A stretch of 64,000 bases of DNA from Spirosoma arboris. Its GTDB lineage: Bacteria > Bacteroidota > Bacteroidia > Cytophagales > Spirosomataceae. The notes below the pieces were generated by a model. The model had not been told where the DNA came from and ran no database searches. It saw only the letters and a list, made by a program, of their open reading frames with translations. This document shows, piece by piece, positions 7,336-16,351 of this stretch (its first letter is position 1; each line of letters starts with the position of its first letter). The stretch spans positions 930,001-994,000 of the forward strand of contig NZ_WPIN01000001.1 of NCBI RefSeq assembly GCF_009754945.1. The letters are read 5' to 3'. Position numbers and translations under genes: made by a program.

Positions 7336-9651
7336 ATGAACAAACTAATTGTATGCCAAATCAGTACGATCCTGTGTGGCCTGTCGGCAATTGTTATCCA
7401 TTCCAGAGCGGATATGGTTTCCAATAGCAAGTTAATCGGAGCTGCGTTGGGGCTACTCAGTGCTATTTTCGGAACTCAGTGGATCGAATACCGAAAGCGG
7501 CAGGACGTGGGCGCTGCCCAATCTGGCTGGTCGGCCTGGATACGACGTTTCCTGTTTAGCTGCCTATTCGGGTTAACCATGTTGACCGCCAGGGCACAAA
7601 CCGACTGGACCAATCGTCCCCAGGTCACAAGCCAGATTTTCGCCGATATTGCTTATGGAGATGGCAAATACGTAGCCGTGGTGGGGAATGATAATAAGGT
7701 TATCCGCTCAACTGACCAGGGATTTACCTGGACAACACAGGACGTAGGCGCATCAGGCGCTATGTATGCCATTGTTTATGCCAATAGCCAGTTTGTAGCG
7801 GTGGGCAACAGTGGCCACATAATCACATCAACCGATGGCCTGACGTGGAATGCCCACGAATCTGGTACAAACCAGCACTTGAGAGATATTACCTATAATT
7901 CGTACAGCGGTTTTGTGGCAGTCGGTTTCAACGGCGCCATCGTCATGTCTGTAGATGGCCAGACGTGGGTGCCGCGGAACTCAGGGACAACTCAGCGTTT
8001 TAATGGAGTAGCTTATGGTAGTGGCAAACTCGTCGTTGTAGGTGATGGGGGCCTGATTATGACTTCGGCTGATAAAGGCGTAACCTGGACGCCCAGAGTA
8101 GCCAATGTGCCTTATACGCTGAACGGAATCACGGGAGAAAGTATTGGAAATTTTGTTGCGGTAGGAACGAACAATAGCATTGTTACCTCGCCAGATGGTG
8201 TGGTGTGGACTAAACGAGTTGCATCGCTCAATAGCACAACACTCATTCTAAAGGTGGCCCGTAATACAGCGACGGGCAGTTATGTCGCGCTCACAACAAC
8301 GAACAACAAAGTTCTTACGTCGCCAAATGGCATCACCTGGAGCGAACCAGCGTCCAATACTGGTCTGGGCTCTGGATTGTGTGGACTTCGTTTTCTTAAC
8401 GGTAAGTTTCTGGCAGGAGGACGGTCAATTTTCTCGTCAGACAATGGAACAGACTGGAATCCACTGACATTCTCCAACGAAATACAGCTTAGTGCTGTGG
8501 CTTATGGCAATGGCAGGTATGTCGCTGTGGGTGCATATCGACCCGATTATGGCCCTGTCATTACGCCCGCAGTCAACGTTGCCATAACCTCAGGCGATGG
8601 AATCAATTTTTCGATTGGTAACACGTACCACTATAGCAATGGGGCACGAAGTTTTTACGATGTCACCTTTGGGAAAGGGTTATTTGTTGCTGTCGGGGAG
8701 GATGCCAATATTCAAACCTCTGTTGATGGGAAGGTATGGGAAAACCAAAAAATCCTGTTAGGACGTACTCTCAAAGGAATCGCCTATGGTGGAGGACTTT
8801 TTGTGGCTGTAGGCTATAATGGCGTTATTCTTTTTTCATCCGATGGGAAAACCTGGCTCAAGAATAACAGTGTTTCGGCAACTTACCATTACATGGGTAT
8901 TACCTATGCCAATGGTCAATTTGTGGCCGTAGGGGCTCAGGGAGTCATTGCCACATCCACAGATGCCATGTCCTGGACCTTCCGCAATAGTGGCACCACC
9001 TACCAGTTGAACAGCGTGACCTATGGAAATGGCAAGTGGATTGCAGCTGGCTATAATAGTACGTTTGTTAACTCAACGGATGGTCTTCACTGGTCAAGTT
9101 CCCAATTGACTTCTGAGTTACATGCCAATCATATCACTTATGCCAATGGGCAATTTGTAATGGTCGGCCTCGACGGAAAGGTGTTCACTACATCCAATAA
9201 TGTTTTGTGGTTATCCCCAAATGCCAATACTACGCACCATCTAAACGGCCTGGCGTATGGAAATGGCCTGTTTGTCGCCGTGGGTAATCAGGGAACCATT
9301 CTTACATCCCCCAACAATACGCCTGGCTCGTCAAATCTGATCAATCAACGTGCTGATGCTCAAAGTCGGCTGGCTGCAGTCGAGCCCAAATTAGAGGTAA
9401 ATTTGCAGGCAATGACATACCCGAATCCGGTGGATGAAGAATTCAGTCTTGTCATTGAAGGTGCTATGAACCAGGAGGTTCGCCTATGGCTGGTCGATGG
9501 GCAAGGTCGTACCATCGTGGATCGGCAGGTCAATGTAGATCAGAGCCCGTATCGGGAGTCGATGAGTTTAGGCCAACACGAACCAGGCATGTATCTGCTA
9601 CGAATAAGTACCGCCAGCCAAACTAAAACTCTTAAGCTGCTCAAAAAATGA
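7336..9651 (+). CDS. T9SS-secreted repeat beta-propeller protein
   Basis: 771 residues from the ATG at 7336. About fifteen repeats of roughly 40 residues carry the motif FVAVG..G.I.TS.DG..W, a propeller-type repeat (sialidase/YCF48-like). The last 90 residues are a type IX secretion C-terminal domain (YPNPVDEEFSL, PGMYLLRIST, LKLLKK), so the product should be exported across the outer membrane and attached to the surface or released. Start uncertain: a signal peptide (RRFLFSCLFGLTMLTARAQ) begins only near residue 70, after a hydrophobic N-terminal piece; the GTG at 7507 would give a conventional signal peptide directly. No catalytic residues identified; possibly an adhesin or binding protein. 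Confidence 0.83.
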   Translation: MNKLIVCQISTILCGLSAIVIHSRADMVSNSKLIGAALGLLSAIFGTQWIEYRKRQDVGAAQSGWSAWIRRFLFSCLFGLTMLTARAQTDWTNRPQVTSQIFADIAYGDGKYVAVVGNDNKVIRSTDQGFTWTTQDVGASGAMYAIVYANSQFVAVGNSGHIITSTDGLTWNAHESGTNQHLRDITYNSYSGFVAVGFNGAIVMSVDGQTWVPRNSGTTQRFNGVAYGSGKLVVVGDGGLIMTSADKGVTWTPRVANVPYTLNGITGESIGNFVAVGTNNSIVTSPDGVVWTKRVASLNSTTLILKVARNTATGSYVALTTTNNKVLTSPNGITWSEPASNTGLGSGLCGLRFLNGKFLAGGRSIFSSDNGTDWNPLTFSNEIQLSAVAYGNGRYVAVGAYRPDYGPVITPAVNVAITSGDGINFSIGNTYHYSNGARSFYDVTFGKGLFVAVGEDANIQTSVDGKVWENQKILLGRTLKGIAYGGGLFVAVGYNGVILFSSDGKTWLKNNSVSATYHYMGITYANGQFVAVGAQGVIATSTDAMSWTFRNSGTTYQLNSVTYGNGKWIAAGYNSTFVNSTDGLHWSSSQLTSELHANHITYANGQFVMVGLDGKVFTTSNNVLWLSPNANTTHHLNGLAYGNGLFVAVGNQGTILTSPNNTPGSSNLINQRADAQSRLAAVEPKLEVNLQAMTYPNPVDEEFSLVIEGAMNQEVRLWLVDGQGRTIVDRQVNVDQSPYRESMSLGQHEPGMYLLRISTASQTKTLKLLKK

Positions 9652-9786
9652 GTAGCCAGAATTCTAGGAACGTTTAAAGTTGAATGTGCTGCTGATCCAT
9701 ACAGACAAGTAATTTGAGCCGTAGAAGAAAATCAGGAGAGGAGAATAGCACTCATCTTTGTGTCGTCAAATCATTAAACAATAACA

Positions 9787-10758
9787 ATGGCAACGATAAC
9801 AAAGATAGCTTTAGGCAACAACGGTCCACTCGTCTCTAAACTTGGATTAGGCTGTATGCGCATGTCATCTGTTTGGGGAGCTCCGGCAAAAGATGAACAT
9901 GAAAGTATCGCGACCATCCAGCAGGCGTTAGATAGTGGCATTAATTTTCTGAATACCGGAGATTTTTACGGTAGTGGCCACAACGAGCTGCTGGTAGGCA
10001 AAGCCATCAAAGATCGACGGGATGATGCCTTCATCAGCGTTAAATTTGGTGCCATCTTTTATGGGGGACAATGGCTTGGATTAGACCTGCGTCCTATAGC
10101 CATCAAGAATTTCATCAACTATTCGTTGGTTCGTTTGGGTATAGATACAATCGATCTGTATCAGCCATGCCGACTTGATAACTCGGTTCCAATCGAAGAT
10201 GTAATTGGAACGGTCGCCGACCTGATCAAAGAAGGAAAGGTGCGTTATCTGGGCGTATCTGAAATCACCGCCGATCAATTGCGCAAAGCCCATAGTGTAC
10301 ATCCTGTAACCGCTTTGGAAATAGGCTACTCATTGGCGGATCGACAGATAGAAAGTGACCTCCTTCCTACGGCTAAGGAACTTGGAATAGGGGTTGTAGC
10401 CTTTGCCAATACGGCCGAAGGATTACTGACTGGTGAACTGAAAGCACCGCTTCCGGCAAATGATATCCGTAATCACTTCTCGCGTTTTCAGGGCGAAAAT
10501 CTGATCGAGAATCTGGAAAAAGTCGAGGTGTTAATCCAAATGGCTACCGATAAAGGATACACACCTACACAACTGGCCATTGCCTGGGTGAATGCGCAGG
10601 GTGATCATATCATGCCATTGGTCAGCATGAGCCGGCGATCACGGTTACCGGAAAATATGCAGGCCATGGAGATCGTCTTCACACCCGACGAGATGAATAC
10701 ACTGAACACGCAGTTTGCGCCCGGTGCGATATTGGGTGGTACGTATTTGCAGCGATAG
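9787..10758 (+). CDS. Aldo/keto reductase
   Basis: 323 residues, the usual length for a TIM-barrel NADPH-dependent aldo/keto reductase of the YakC/AKR13-like group. Seen: TGDFYGSGHNE with Tyr61, Lys86 in ISVKFG, and the C-terminal NADP-binding part (MPLVSMSRRSRLPEN). Two of the four classical catalytic positions differ: the Asp is Asn56 and the His is Cys128 (LYQPCRLD). Loss of the His is common in this subgroup. Cytoplasmic carbonyl reduction is likely; substrate unknown. The AraC regulator at 10804 follows by 45 nt, probably co-transcribed. Confidence 0.87.
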   Translation: MATITKIALGNNGPLVSKLGLGCMRMSSVWGAPAKDEHESIATIQQALDSGINFLNTGDFYGSGHNELLVGKAIKDRRDDAFISVKFGAIFYGGQWLGLDLRPIAIKNFINYSLVRLGIDTIDLYQPCRLDNSVPIEDVIGTVADLIKEGKVRYLGVSEITADQLRKAHSVHPVTALEIGYSLADRQIESDLLPTAKELGIGVVAFANTAEGLLTGELKAPLPANDIRNHFSRFQGENLIENLEKVEVLIQMATDKGYTPTQLAIAWVNAQGDHIMPLVSMSRRSRLPENMQAMEIVFTPDEMNTLNTQFAPGAILGGTYLQR

Positions 10759-10803
10759 TGAGCGATTGTCCAGAAGGACGCGCCAGTTTTAACTAGTTTC
10801 ATC

Positions 10804-11613
10804 ATGACGAATCCAACGGAAATACTGCCCGGAGTTATCTTTTACTCGTATCTCTCGACCATGAGAAAAGATACTGTCGCATTTCTACAGCACAATACGC
10901 TGGTGTTGCAGGTTTCGGGGCAGTTTACCTTGGATACGTCCAGTGAGAAAATCTCGATGCGGCAAGGTGAGATGTTGCTGATCGGCAAAAATCAACTGGG
11001 GCAGCTAACCAAAACCCCTTTGCCGGGTGAGGATTACGAAACAATTGTCATTTCCTTACAGGAAGATCTGCTCAGAACAATTGCCCTGGAAGAACAGGTA
11101 GCCATACCGCAGAAATACGTTGGCCCATCGAATATTCTTATTCCCGGCAACGATTTTCTGCGGGGCTATTTTCAATCGGTAATTCCTTATGCCCGCAATC
11201 CGGCAGACATGATACCGACTGCTATGGGAATTTTGAAAGTAAAGGAGGTCGTCAAGTTGTTGCTGCATACGATGCCTGAGCTCCGTTCTTTTTTGTTCGA
11301 TTTTTCGGAGCCTTACAAGATCGATCTGGAAAAATTCATGCTCAGCAATTTTAAATTCAATGTTCCGGTTGAAAAATTTGCCCAGCTTACTGGCAGAAGC
11401 CTCGCCGGATTTAAGCGTGACTTCAAACGAACATTTGGTACGTCGCCCAGGCATTGGTTACAGGAGAGACGGCTGACAGAAGCCCTTCACCTTCTGGAAA
11501 AAAAGAACAAAAAATCATCTGAAATCTACCTCGACTTAGGCTTTGAAAGCCTTTCTCATTTCTCGCATTCGTTTAAGCAAAAGTTCGGCAAAGCGCCTTC
11601 ACAATGGTTTTAG
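10804..11613 (+). CDS. AraC-family transcriptional regulator
   Basis: 269 residues. The N-terminal cupin-like part (about 20-110, with MRQGEMLLIGKNQLGQL) resembles ExsA-type sensing domains. The C-terminal 100 residues form two helix-turn-helix units: FAQLTGRSLAGFKRDFKRTF and the signature LGFESLSHFSHSFKQKFGKAPSQW. Cytoplasmic DNA-binding activator or repressor, probably of the aldo/keto reductase gene just upstream. Confidence 0.9.
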   Translation: MTNPTEILPGVIFYSYLSTMRKDTVAFLQHNTLVLQVSGQFTLDTSSEKISMRQGEMLLIGKNQLGQLTKTPLPGEDYETIVISLQEDLLRTIALEEQVAIPQKYVGPSNILIPGNDFLRGYFQSVIPYARNPADMIPTAMGILKVKEVVKLLLHTMPELRSFLFDFSEPYKIDLEKFMLSNFKFNVPVEKFAQLTGRSLAGFKRDFKRTFGTSPRHWLQERRLTEALHLLEKKNKKSSEIYLDLGFESLSHFSHSFKQKFGKAPSQWF

Positions 11614-11689
11614 GGGTGGTCCAGTACAGGGTAGGCTGGATTAATTAGAAGTCAAGTGTAATCACCGACTCTGCCTGGTGGCCCGTTTA

Positions 11690-12655
11690 TTAACTGTTCA
11701 TTAACTTCATTCCCTGCTGGATCGTGACAATGGGCTTATAGCCCAATTCCTCTCTGGCTCGTCTGTCTTTGAGGGTGAATTCTAAGCCCAAAGTATTAAC
11801 AAGGGCTTTGTAGAGAGGTGGGTGACCGTTAAGTTTAAAGGTTTTCCAAACGAATTCCATTATCGTAGCTATAATTTTTGCCATGCCCAGAGAAACGGAT
11901 TTATCGGGGAGAGTGACACCCTGGGTCGCCACATATTGACTTATAAAGTCTTTGAAAACAGGCGACTCTCCGTCGGTAATAAAATAGGCTTTACCACTGG
12001 GTATGGCTCTTTCGGCTAAAATAAGCGCATGACAAACATTCAGAACGTGGGCGGTAGACAGATGATGCTTGCCACCGCCAATCAACTGCATTTGTCCTTC
12101 TTTGATGGCCTCAAGAACGGCTGGCAGGATGTTGTTATCACCTTTTCCCCAAATCATGGGCGGCCGGATGGAGATGGTTTGAAAGTCGTTGGTATGGGCT
12201 TGCAGAACCAGTTGCTCGGCTCGTAGTTTGGTTCTTGAATAACCATCAACGATATGATCAGACTGGAAGGTCTCATCAGCGTTCTCGATTGGCTTACCAT
12301 TCATAATGACTGAGGAGGCACTCAAATCGATAAACTTCTTTACGCCTGCTTCTTTGGCCGCCGACAAGAGCAGTTTGGTGGCCTGAACATGAATTTTTTC
12401 CAGCTCTTCTTCGGAAGCAAAAAAATTCACCGAACCGGCTAGATGAAAAACGGACTCACAGCCTTTTAGACCCTGAGCCAATTGCTGGGCGTCGGTTAAG
12501 TCGCCACGAACAGCAATAGCTCCAAGCTGTTCTACTTTTTGGACGGCCTGGGGTGAACGGGCTAACGCTTTTACCTGATAGCCTTCCTCAATGAGCATGG
12601 GAATCAGGTTTTGACCCACAAAACCCGATCCTCCCGTTACAAATACCTGTTTCAT
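11690..12655 (-). CDS. NAD(P)-dependent epimerase/dehydrogenase (extended SDR)
   Basis: 321 residues. Rossmann motif TGGSGFVG at residues 7-14, then the GDLTDA segment, catalytic YxxxK in GYSRTKLRAEQ, and RPPMIWGKGD typical of extended SDRs of the 3-beta-hydroxysteroid dehydrogenase/dihydroflavonol reductase type. Acts in the cytoplasm on an unknown hydroxyl/keto substrate. The ATG at 12655 directly precedes the Rossmann strand. Downstream on the same strand of the Crp-like gene at 12727-13305 (71 nt gap). Confidence 0.88.
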   Translation of the reverse strand: MKQVFVTGGSGFVGQNLIPMLIEEGYQVKALARSPQAVQKVEQLGAIAVRGDLTDAQQLAQGLKGCESVFHLAGSVNFFASEEELEKIHVQATKLLLSAAKEAGVKKFIDLSASSVIMNGKPIENADETFQSDHIVDGYSRTKLRAEQLVLQAHTNDFQTISIRPPMIWGKGDNNILPAVLEAIKEGQMQLIGGGKHHLSTAHVLNVCHALILAERAIPSGKAYFITDGESPVFKDFISQYVATQGVTLPDKSVSLGMAKIIATIMEFVWKTFKLNGHPPLYKALVNTLGLEFTLKDRRAREELGYKPIVTIQQGMKLMNS

Positions 12656-12726
12656 ACCTGGCTTACATTTAAAGCCAAAGTTGGGAAGGCTAGCCGGTAC
12701 AAAACGTTTACAAAAGACAAGAACGC

Positions 12727-13305
12727 TTAAGGTTTCGTGATAATGCGTTTACGGATGCGGCTCAGGGAAGTAGGGGTGATGCCCAAATACGTGGCGAGCA
12801 TATGTTGAGGCACTCGCTGTAAGATGTCAGGGTTTTGCGACAGTAATTTGACGTAGCGCTCCTCTGGGTTGTCTAAGATATACATTGTTAACGTCTGTTG
12901 AATTTGAATGAGGGTTAGTTCTAAGACTTTTCGAATAAATTCGTTCATCAACGGAATTTGACAATACAAGTGCTCTAAGTCTGCTTTTTTAAGAACAAGT
13001 AACTCACAGGGTTCCAGACATTCAATGATCTCCTGGCTATTGGTGCCCGTCATAAAGCTGTCAAAAGCAGCGATAAACGAGTTTGGTGTAGCAATGTAAA
13101 CAGTGATCTGCTGGCCCTCTTTGACGAAGTATTTTCGGAGGCATCCCTTTAGGATAAAATAAAGTTCGTCTACCGGTTTGTCATAGGATACCAATTCTGT
13201 TTTGGCTTCCAGGTGCTTACTACCCAAAGCAGCCAGCAGAAGATCTTTGTCTGGCTGGGTGAATTTGACGTACCTATCTGTGTAAGTAAAAAATTGTTCC
13301 GTCAT
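12727..13305 (-). CDS. Crp/Fnr-family transcriptional regulator
   Basis: 192 residues from the ATG at 13305; an upstream in-frame start adds eight residues without homology. A cyclic-nucleotide-binding-like beta roll (about 15-120, with DELYFILKGCLRKYF) precedes a helical linker and a shortened C-terminal HTH (MLATYLGITPTSLSRIRKR). This is the small Crp subgroup common in Bacteroidota. Ligand unknown: no cysteine cluster for an Fe-S centre and no complete cAMP phosphate cassette is evident. May control the SDR gene downstream. Confidence 0.87.
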   Translation of the reverse strand: MTEQFFTYTDRYVKFTQPDKDLLLAALGSKHLEAKTELVSYDKPVDELYFILKGCLRKYFVKEGQQITVYIATPNSFIAAFDSFMTGTNSQEIIECLEPCELLVLKKADLEHLYCQIPLMNEFIRKVLELTLIQIQQTLTMYILDNPEERYVKLLSQNPDILQRVPQHMLATYLGITPTSLSRIRKRIITKP

Positions 13306-13480
13306 GAGAAGGACTCTATGTTTGACCATCCAAAAAGGATAAACATAAACAAAATGTGGGAATTATTCCGACATAGAGCCCTCACCACCAATCTCCGTCT
13401 GAATAAACGGCTGCACACCTTTTAGGTAGTGTTCTTCCTGAATTTGGCAGGCGATACGCCCACTCCTGGCTACCTTGTTT

Positions 13481-14389
13481 TTACGTAAACGCCTGCCTGA
13501 ACTCAACCGGCGATAGATTAGTCTTGGTTTTGAACAACTTACTGAACGATTGCGGATGGTCAAAACCCAGCTCATAAGCGATCTCACTGACCGACAAAGC
13601 ACTGGTTGACAGCTTTTCTTTCGCGGTTGAGATCAGCTTTTCATGAATATGCTGCTGGGTGCTTTGCCCAGTGAGCACTTTTAACAATCCACTCAGGTAA
13701 TTGGGCGAAATATTCAGCTTTTCGGCAATGTAGACTACACTTGGTAAGCCATGTTTGCCTAAATCGTCACTGTTAAAATAGTCGGAAAGTACCTGTTCCA
13801 AACGGTCCAGCACCTTGTGATTCGCCATCTTACGGGTGATGAACTGGCGGTGATAAAAACGCTCGGTATATGTAAGCAGTAGTTCTAGTTGCGCGATGAT
13901 GACATCCTGGCTGAATGTATCCACATTGGAGCGGCACTCCTGATCAATATGCTGCATAATGCCGATCAGGAGCTCTTCTTCTTTTGGCGACAGAAACAAA
14001 GCCTCATTTACCGAGTAATCGAAATACGCGTATTTTTTGATGGTTTTGGCCAGCGACGTATTCCAGAGAAAATCGGGATGGATAAGCAAGTGCCATCCCG
14101 TAGGCTGCTGTACCTGTGTATGATCGGTCTCCACCCTCAGAACTTGGCCCGGCGACATGCAGAACATGATGCCTTCATCGAAATCATAGTCCTGCTGCCC
14201 GTATTTCATCTTCACATTAAAATTCCGTTTAATGGCAATCGAATAGAAATCCATGATCCGGCTTAACGGCGCAGTGCACTGTCGTTTAATATCCTCAAAC
14301 CTCGTCACACTCACCAGCGGATGCTCCGGCTTTGGCAGTTCCATAAACTGGTGATACTCGCTGATCGTTTTAATGCGTATGGGCTGCAT
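13481..14389 (-). CDS. AraC-family transcriptional regulator
   Basis: 302 residues. N-terminal sensing domain with FCMSPGQVLRVE and GWHLLIHPDFLW, typical of a Bacteroidota subfamily; C-terminal double HTH (about 200-300) with LNISPNYLSGLLKVLTG and the signature ELGFDHPQSFSKLFKTKT. Only 12 nt downstream of the NmrA-type gene at 14402-15286 on the same strand, so very likely one transcript; the regulator probably responds to a substrate or product of that enzyme. The broken AraC gene at 28397-28776 belongs to the same subfamily. Confidence 0.9.
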   Translation of the reverse strand: MQPIRIKTISEYHQFMELPKPEHPLVSVTRFEDIKRQCTAPLSRIMDFYSIAIKRNFNVKMKYGQQDYDFDEGIMFCMSPGQVLRVETDHTQVQQPTGWHLLIHPDFLWNTSLAKTIKKYAYFDYSVNEALFLSPKEEELLIGIMQHIDQECRSNVDTFSQDVIIAQLELLLTYTERFYHRQFITRKMANHKVLDRLEQVLSDYFNSDDLGKHGLPSVVYIAEKLNISPNYLSGLLKVLTGQSTQQHIHEKLISTAKEKLSTSALSVSEIAYELGFDHPQSFSKLFKTKTNLSPVEFRQAFT

Positions 14390-14401
14390 AATGCAATGTA
14401 C

Positions 14402-15286
14402 TTAATTACGATTATAGGCTGCGGCAAATTCTGTGATAAACTCTGGTAGTTTTACCTTGCCAAGCGCAGGCTTGTGCTTTTCATAGTCAGCGCGTAACAA
14501 ACCGGTATGGATGGCAGCACCTAGTTCAACCAGCAGATCGGTAATGACCGGTGGTCTGCCTTGCTCCAGCATGCTGTTTCTTACCTGCTCGTCGGTAAAC
14601 GTTACCCATTGCAGGTCAGGTTTGCCAATGGCTTCGCCAATTAATTTTGCTACCTCGCTGCAAGTGCGTTCATCACTGGCGATGTAACGTACTTTATTTT
14701 GAGGGTTTGCCGCTGTAAGTTCCTCAGCTGCAACGGCTGCAATATCCAGTGGAGAAACCATTACCAGTTTATCATCGCTACCAAAGTTGGTCCCAATAAC
14801 CCCCTGCCTTTTTATCATACCCAAAAAATTGTACAGGTTATAGTAAAAATAGCCAGGACGGAGGCAGGTAACGGCAACACCATTCAGTTCATTCAAAATA
14901 TCCTCAGCCTGGTGCGATCCTACAATAATGCCTGAACCCTTTTCCAGATCGGCGCCATAACTGCTCAGGTAAACGATGTGTTTAACAGCTGCGCTTTTTA
15001 CGGCTTCGGCATAAGCATTGGCCACGTTGCGATAATAGCCGATCATATCCGTAGCGCCAAAATTGGGTGGTGTCATCCCATAAACGGCGTCAGCACCGGC
15101 AAATGCAGTTTTCAGAAACGCCACATCCTCTACCGATCCAATGGCTGCTTTTGCCCCTAACGCTTCTAGTTCCTGCTGTTTATCAGCTTTGCTGCTGATG
15201 ATAGTTACCTCATGGCCTTTGGCTATCAGCTCCTGCGCAAGCGGCTTGCTTATGTTGCCTAACGAGCCAGTTATTATAATTTTCAT
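14402..15286 (-). CDS. NmrA-family NAD(P)-binding protein
   Basis: 294 residues. N-terminal TGSLGNISKPLAQELIAKGHEV is a dinucleotide-binding Rossmann motif; GSVEDVAFLKTAFAGADAVYGM and the absence of a YxxxK catalytic pair fit the NmrA/HSCARG-like atypical SDRs, which act as redox sensors or quinone reductases (QorB-like). Cytoplasmic. First gene of a two-gene unit with the AraC regulator at 13481; divergent from the AraC gene at 15417. Confidence 0.87.
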   Translation of the reverse strand: MKIIITGSLGNISKPLAQELIAKGHEVTIISSKADKQQELEALGAKAAIGSVEDVAFLKTAFAGADAVYGMTPPNFGATDMIGYYRNVANAYAEAVKSAAVKHIVYLSSYGADLEKGSGIIVGSHQAEDILNELNGVAVTCLRPGYFYYNLYNFLGMIKRQGVIGTNFGSDDKLVMVSPLDIAAVAAEELTAANPQNKVRYIASDERTCSEVAKLIGEAIGKPDLQWVTFTDEQVRNSMLEQGRPPVITDLLVELGAAIHTGLLRADYEKHKPALGKVKLPEFITEFAAAYNRN

Positions 15287-15416
15287 AATGCTTTTGTGCT
15301 ATTGTTTTGATACGGCAAATGTCTCGAGCAATAGCTAAGCCCTCATCACCAAATCTCAGATTGTTGTAGCCGAATATCACATAAGCCGACTGAAGTTACC
15401 TTTGTGTCTCAAAACG

Positions 15417-16274
15417 ATGTCCCAGAAAAACAAAGATATCCCTGTTATCAAGTTGCCTGATGGAATTGGCGAAGGAATAATCATTGCCAGAGCATCGTTT
15501 AATAGTTCATCCGATTTCAAGGAAGTAGCGCGAGCGCACCGGGACGGTGGACATTCCTTCTTTCTGCAGGAAAAAGGAGTTACTCATATCGAAGTTGACT
15601 TTCAACTATATGAAGTAGAAGCTCCAGCGGTTCTGTACATGCATCCCAGCCAAGTACATCGTGTAGTCGAGTTTAAAAATGCAACGATTAGTAGCTGGAT
15701 CATCACCAACGAAAATCTTCTACCAGAATATCTGCACGTATTAGAAGAGATCTCACCAGTCAATCCCCTGTCGCTGGAAACAGACGCGCTAGCCATTCTT
15801 TCACAAACCGCTTCGCTTTGTATCCAACTGTCCGAACGAAAGCAGGAGAAACTACACTACCAATTACTGAAAGAAAGCTGCAATCTATTAGTCGCCATAG
15901 TGGCCTCGCAGTATCTGGCCCAGGCAAAACCAACCCACAACTACTCCCGATTTGACCTGATAACCAAAGCGTTCAAATCCGAGCTGGAACGGCAGTTTAC
16001 AACAGTGAAAAGCCCAGCCAGCTACGCTGAACACCTAAACATATCGACTCCGTATTTGAATGAGTGTGTCAAAATGACGACTGGTCATTCGGTTTCGTAT
16101 CATATCCAGCAGCGTATTGTATTAGAAGCAAAGCGTCTGCTTCATCATTCCGAGAAATCGGTTAAGGAGATAGCCGCTGATCTGGGCTACGAAGATTACT
16201 CTTATTTTGTCAGGCTATTTAGTAAAGCTGCTGGAGTGACACCCTTAGTGTTTCGGAGTAAAAACCTCGATTAG
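15417..16274 (+). CDS. AraC-family transcriptional regulator
   Basis: 285 residues from the ATG at 15417; the frame also opens at a TTG at 15402, less likely. N-terminal cupin-like sensing domain (HRDGGHSFFLQEKGVTHIEVDF), C-terminal double HTH with LNISTPYLNECVKMTTGHSV and DLGYEDYSYFVRLFSKAAGVTP. Divergent from the NmrA-type gene and 77 nt upstream of the FAD monooxygenase, which it probably controls. A TACCTTTG -7-like box lies at 15397-15404 but no good -33 element accompanies it. Confidence 0.89.
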   Translation: MSQKNKDIPVIKLPDGIGEGIIIARASFNSSSDFKEVARAHRDGGHSFFLQEKGVTHIEVDFQLYEVEAPAVLYMHPSQVHRVVEFKNATISSWIITNENLLPEYLHVLEEISPVNPLSLETDALAILSQTASLCIQLSERKQEKLHYQLLKESCNLLVAIVASQYLAQAKPTHNYSRFDLITKAFKSELERQFTTVKSPASYAEHLNISTPYLNECVKMTTGHSVSYHIQQRIVLEAKRLLHHSEKSVKEIAADLGYEDYSYFVRLFSKAAGVTPLVFRSKNLD

Positions 16275-16351
16275 TCCTATACTTACCACGTATCAATCTT
16301 GTGCGCCTTTTCACTAGTCTGTTCCTTTGTAGCCACTAAACGGATATACAA

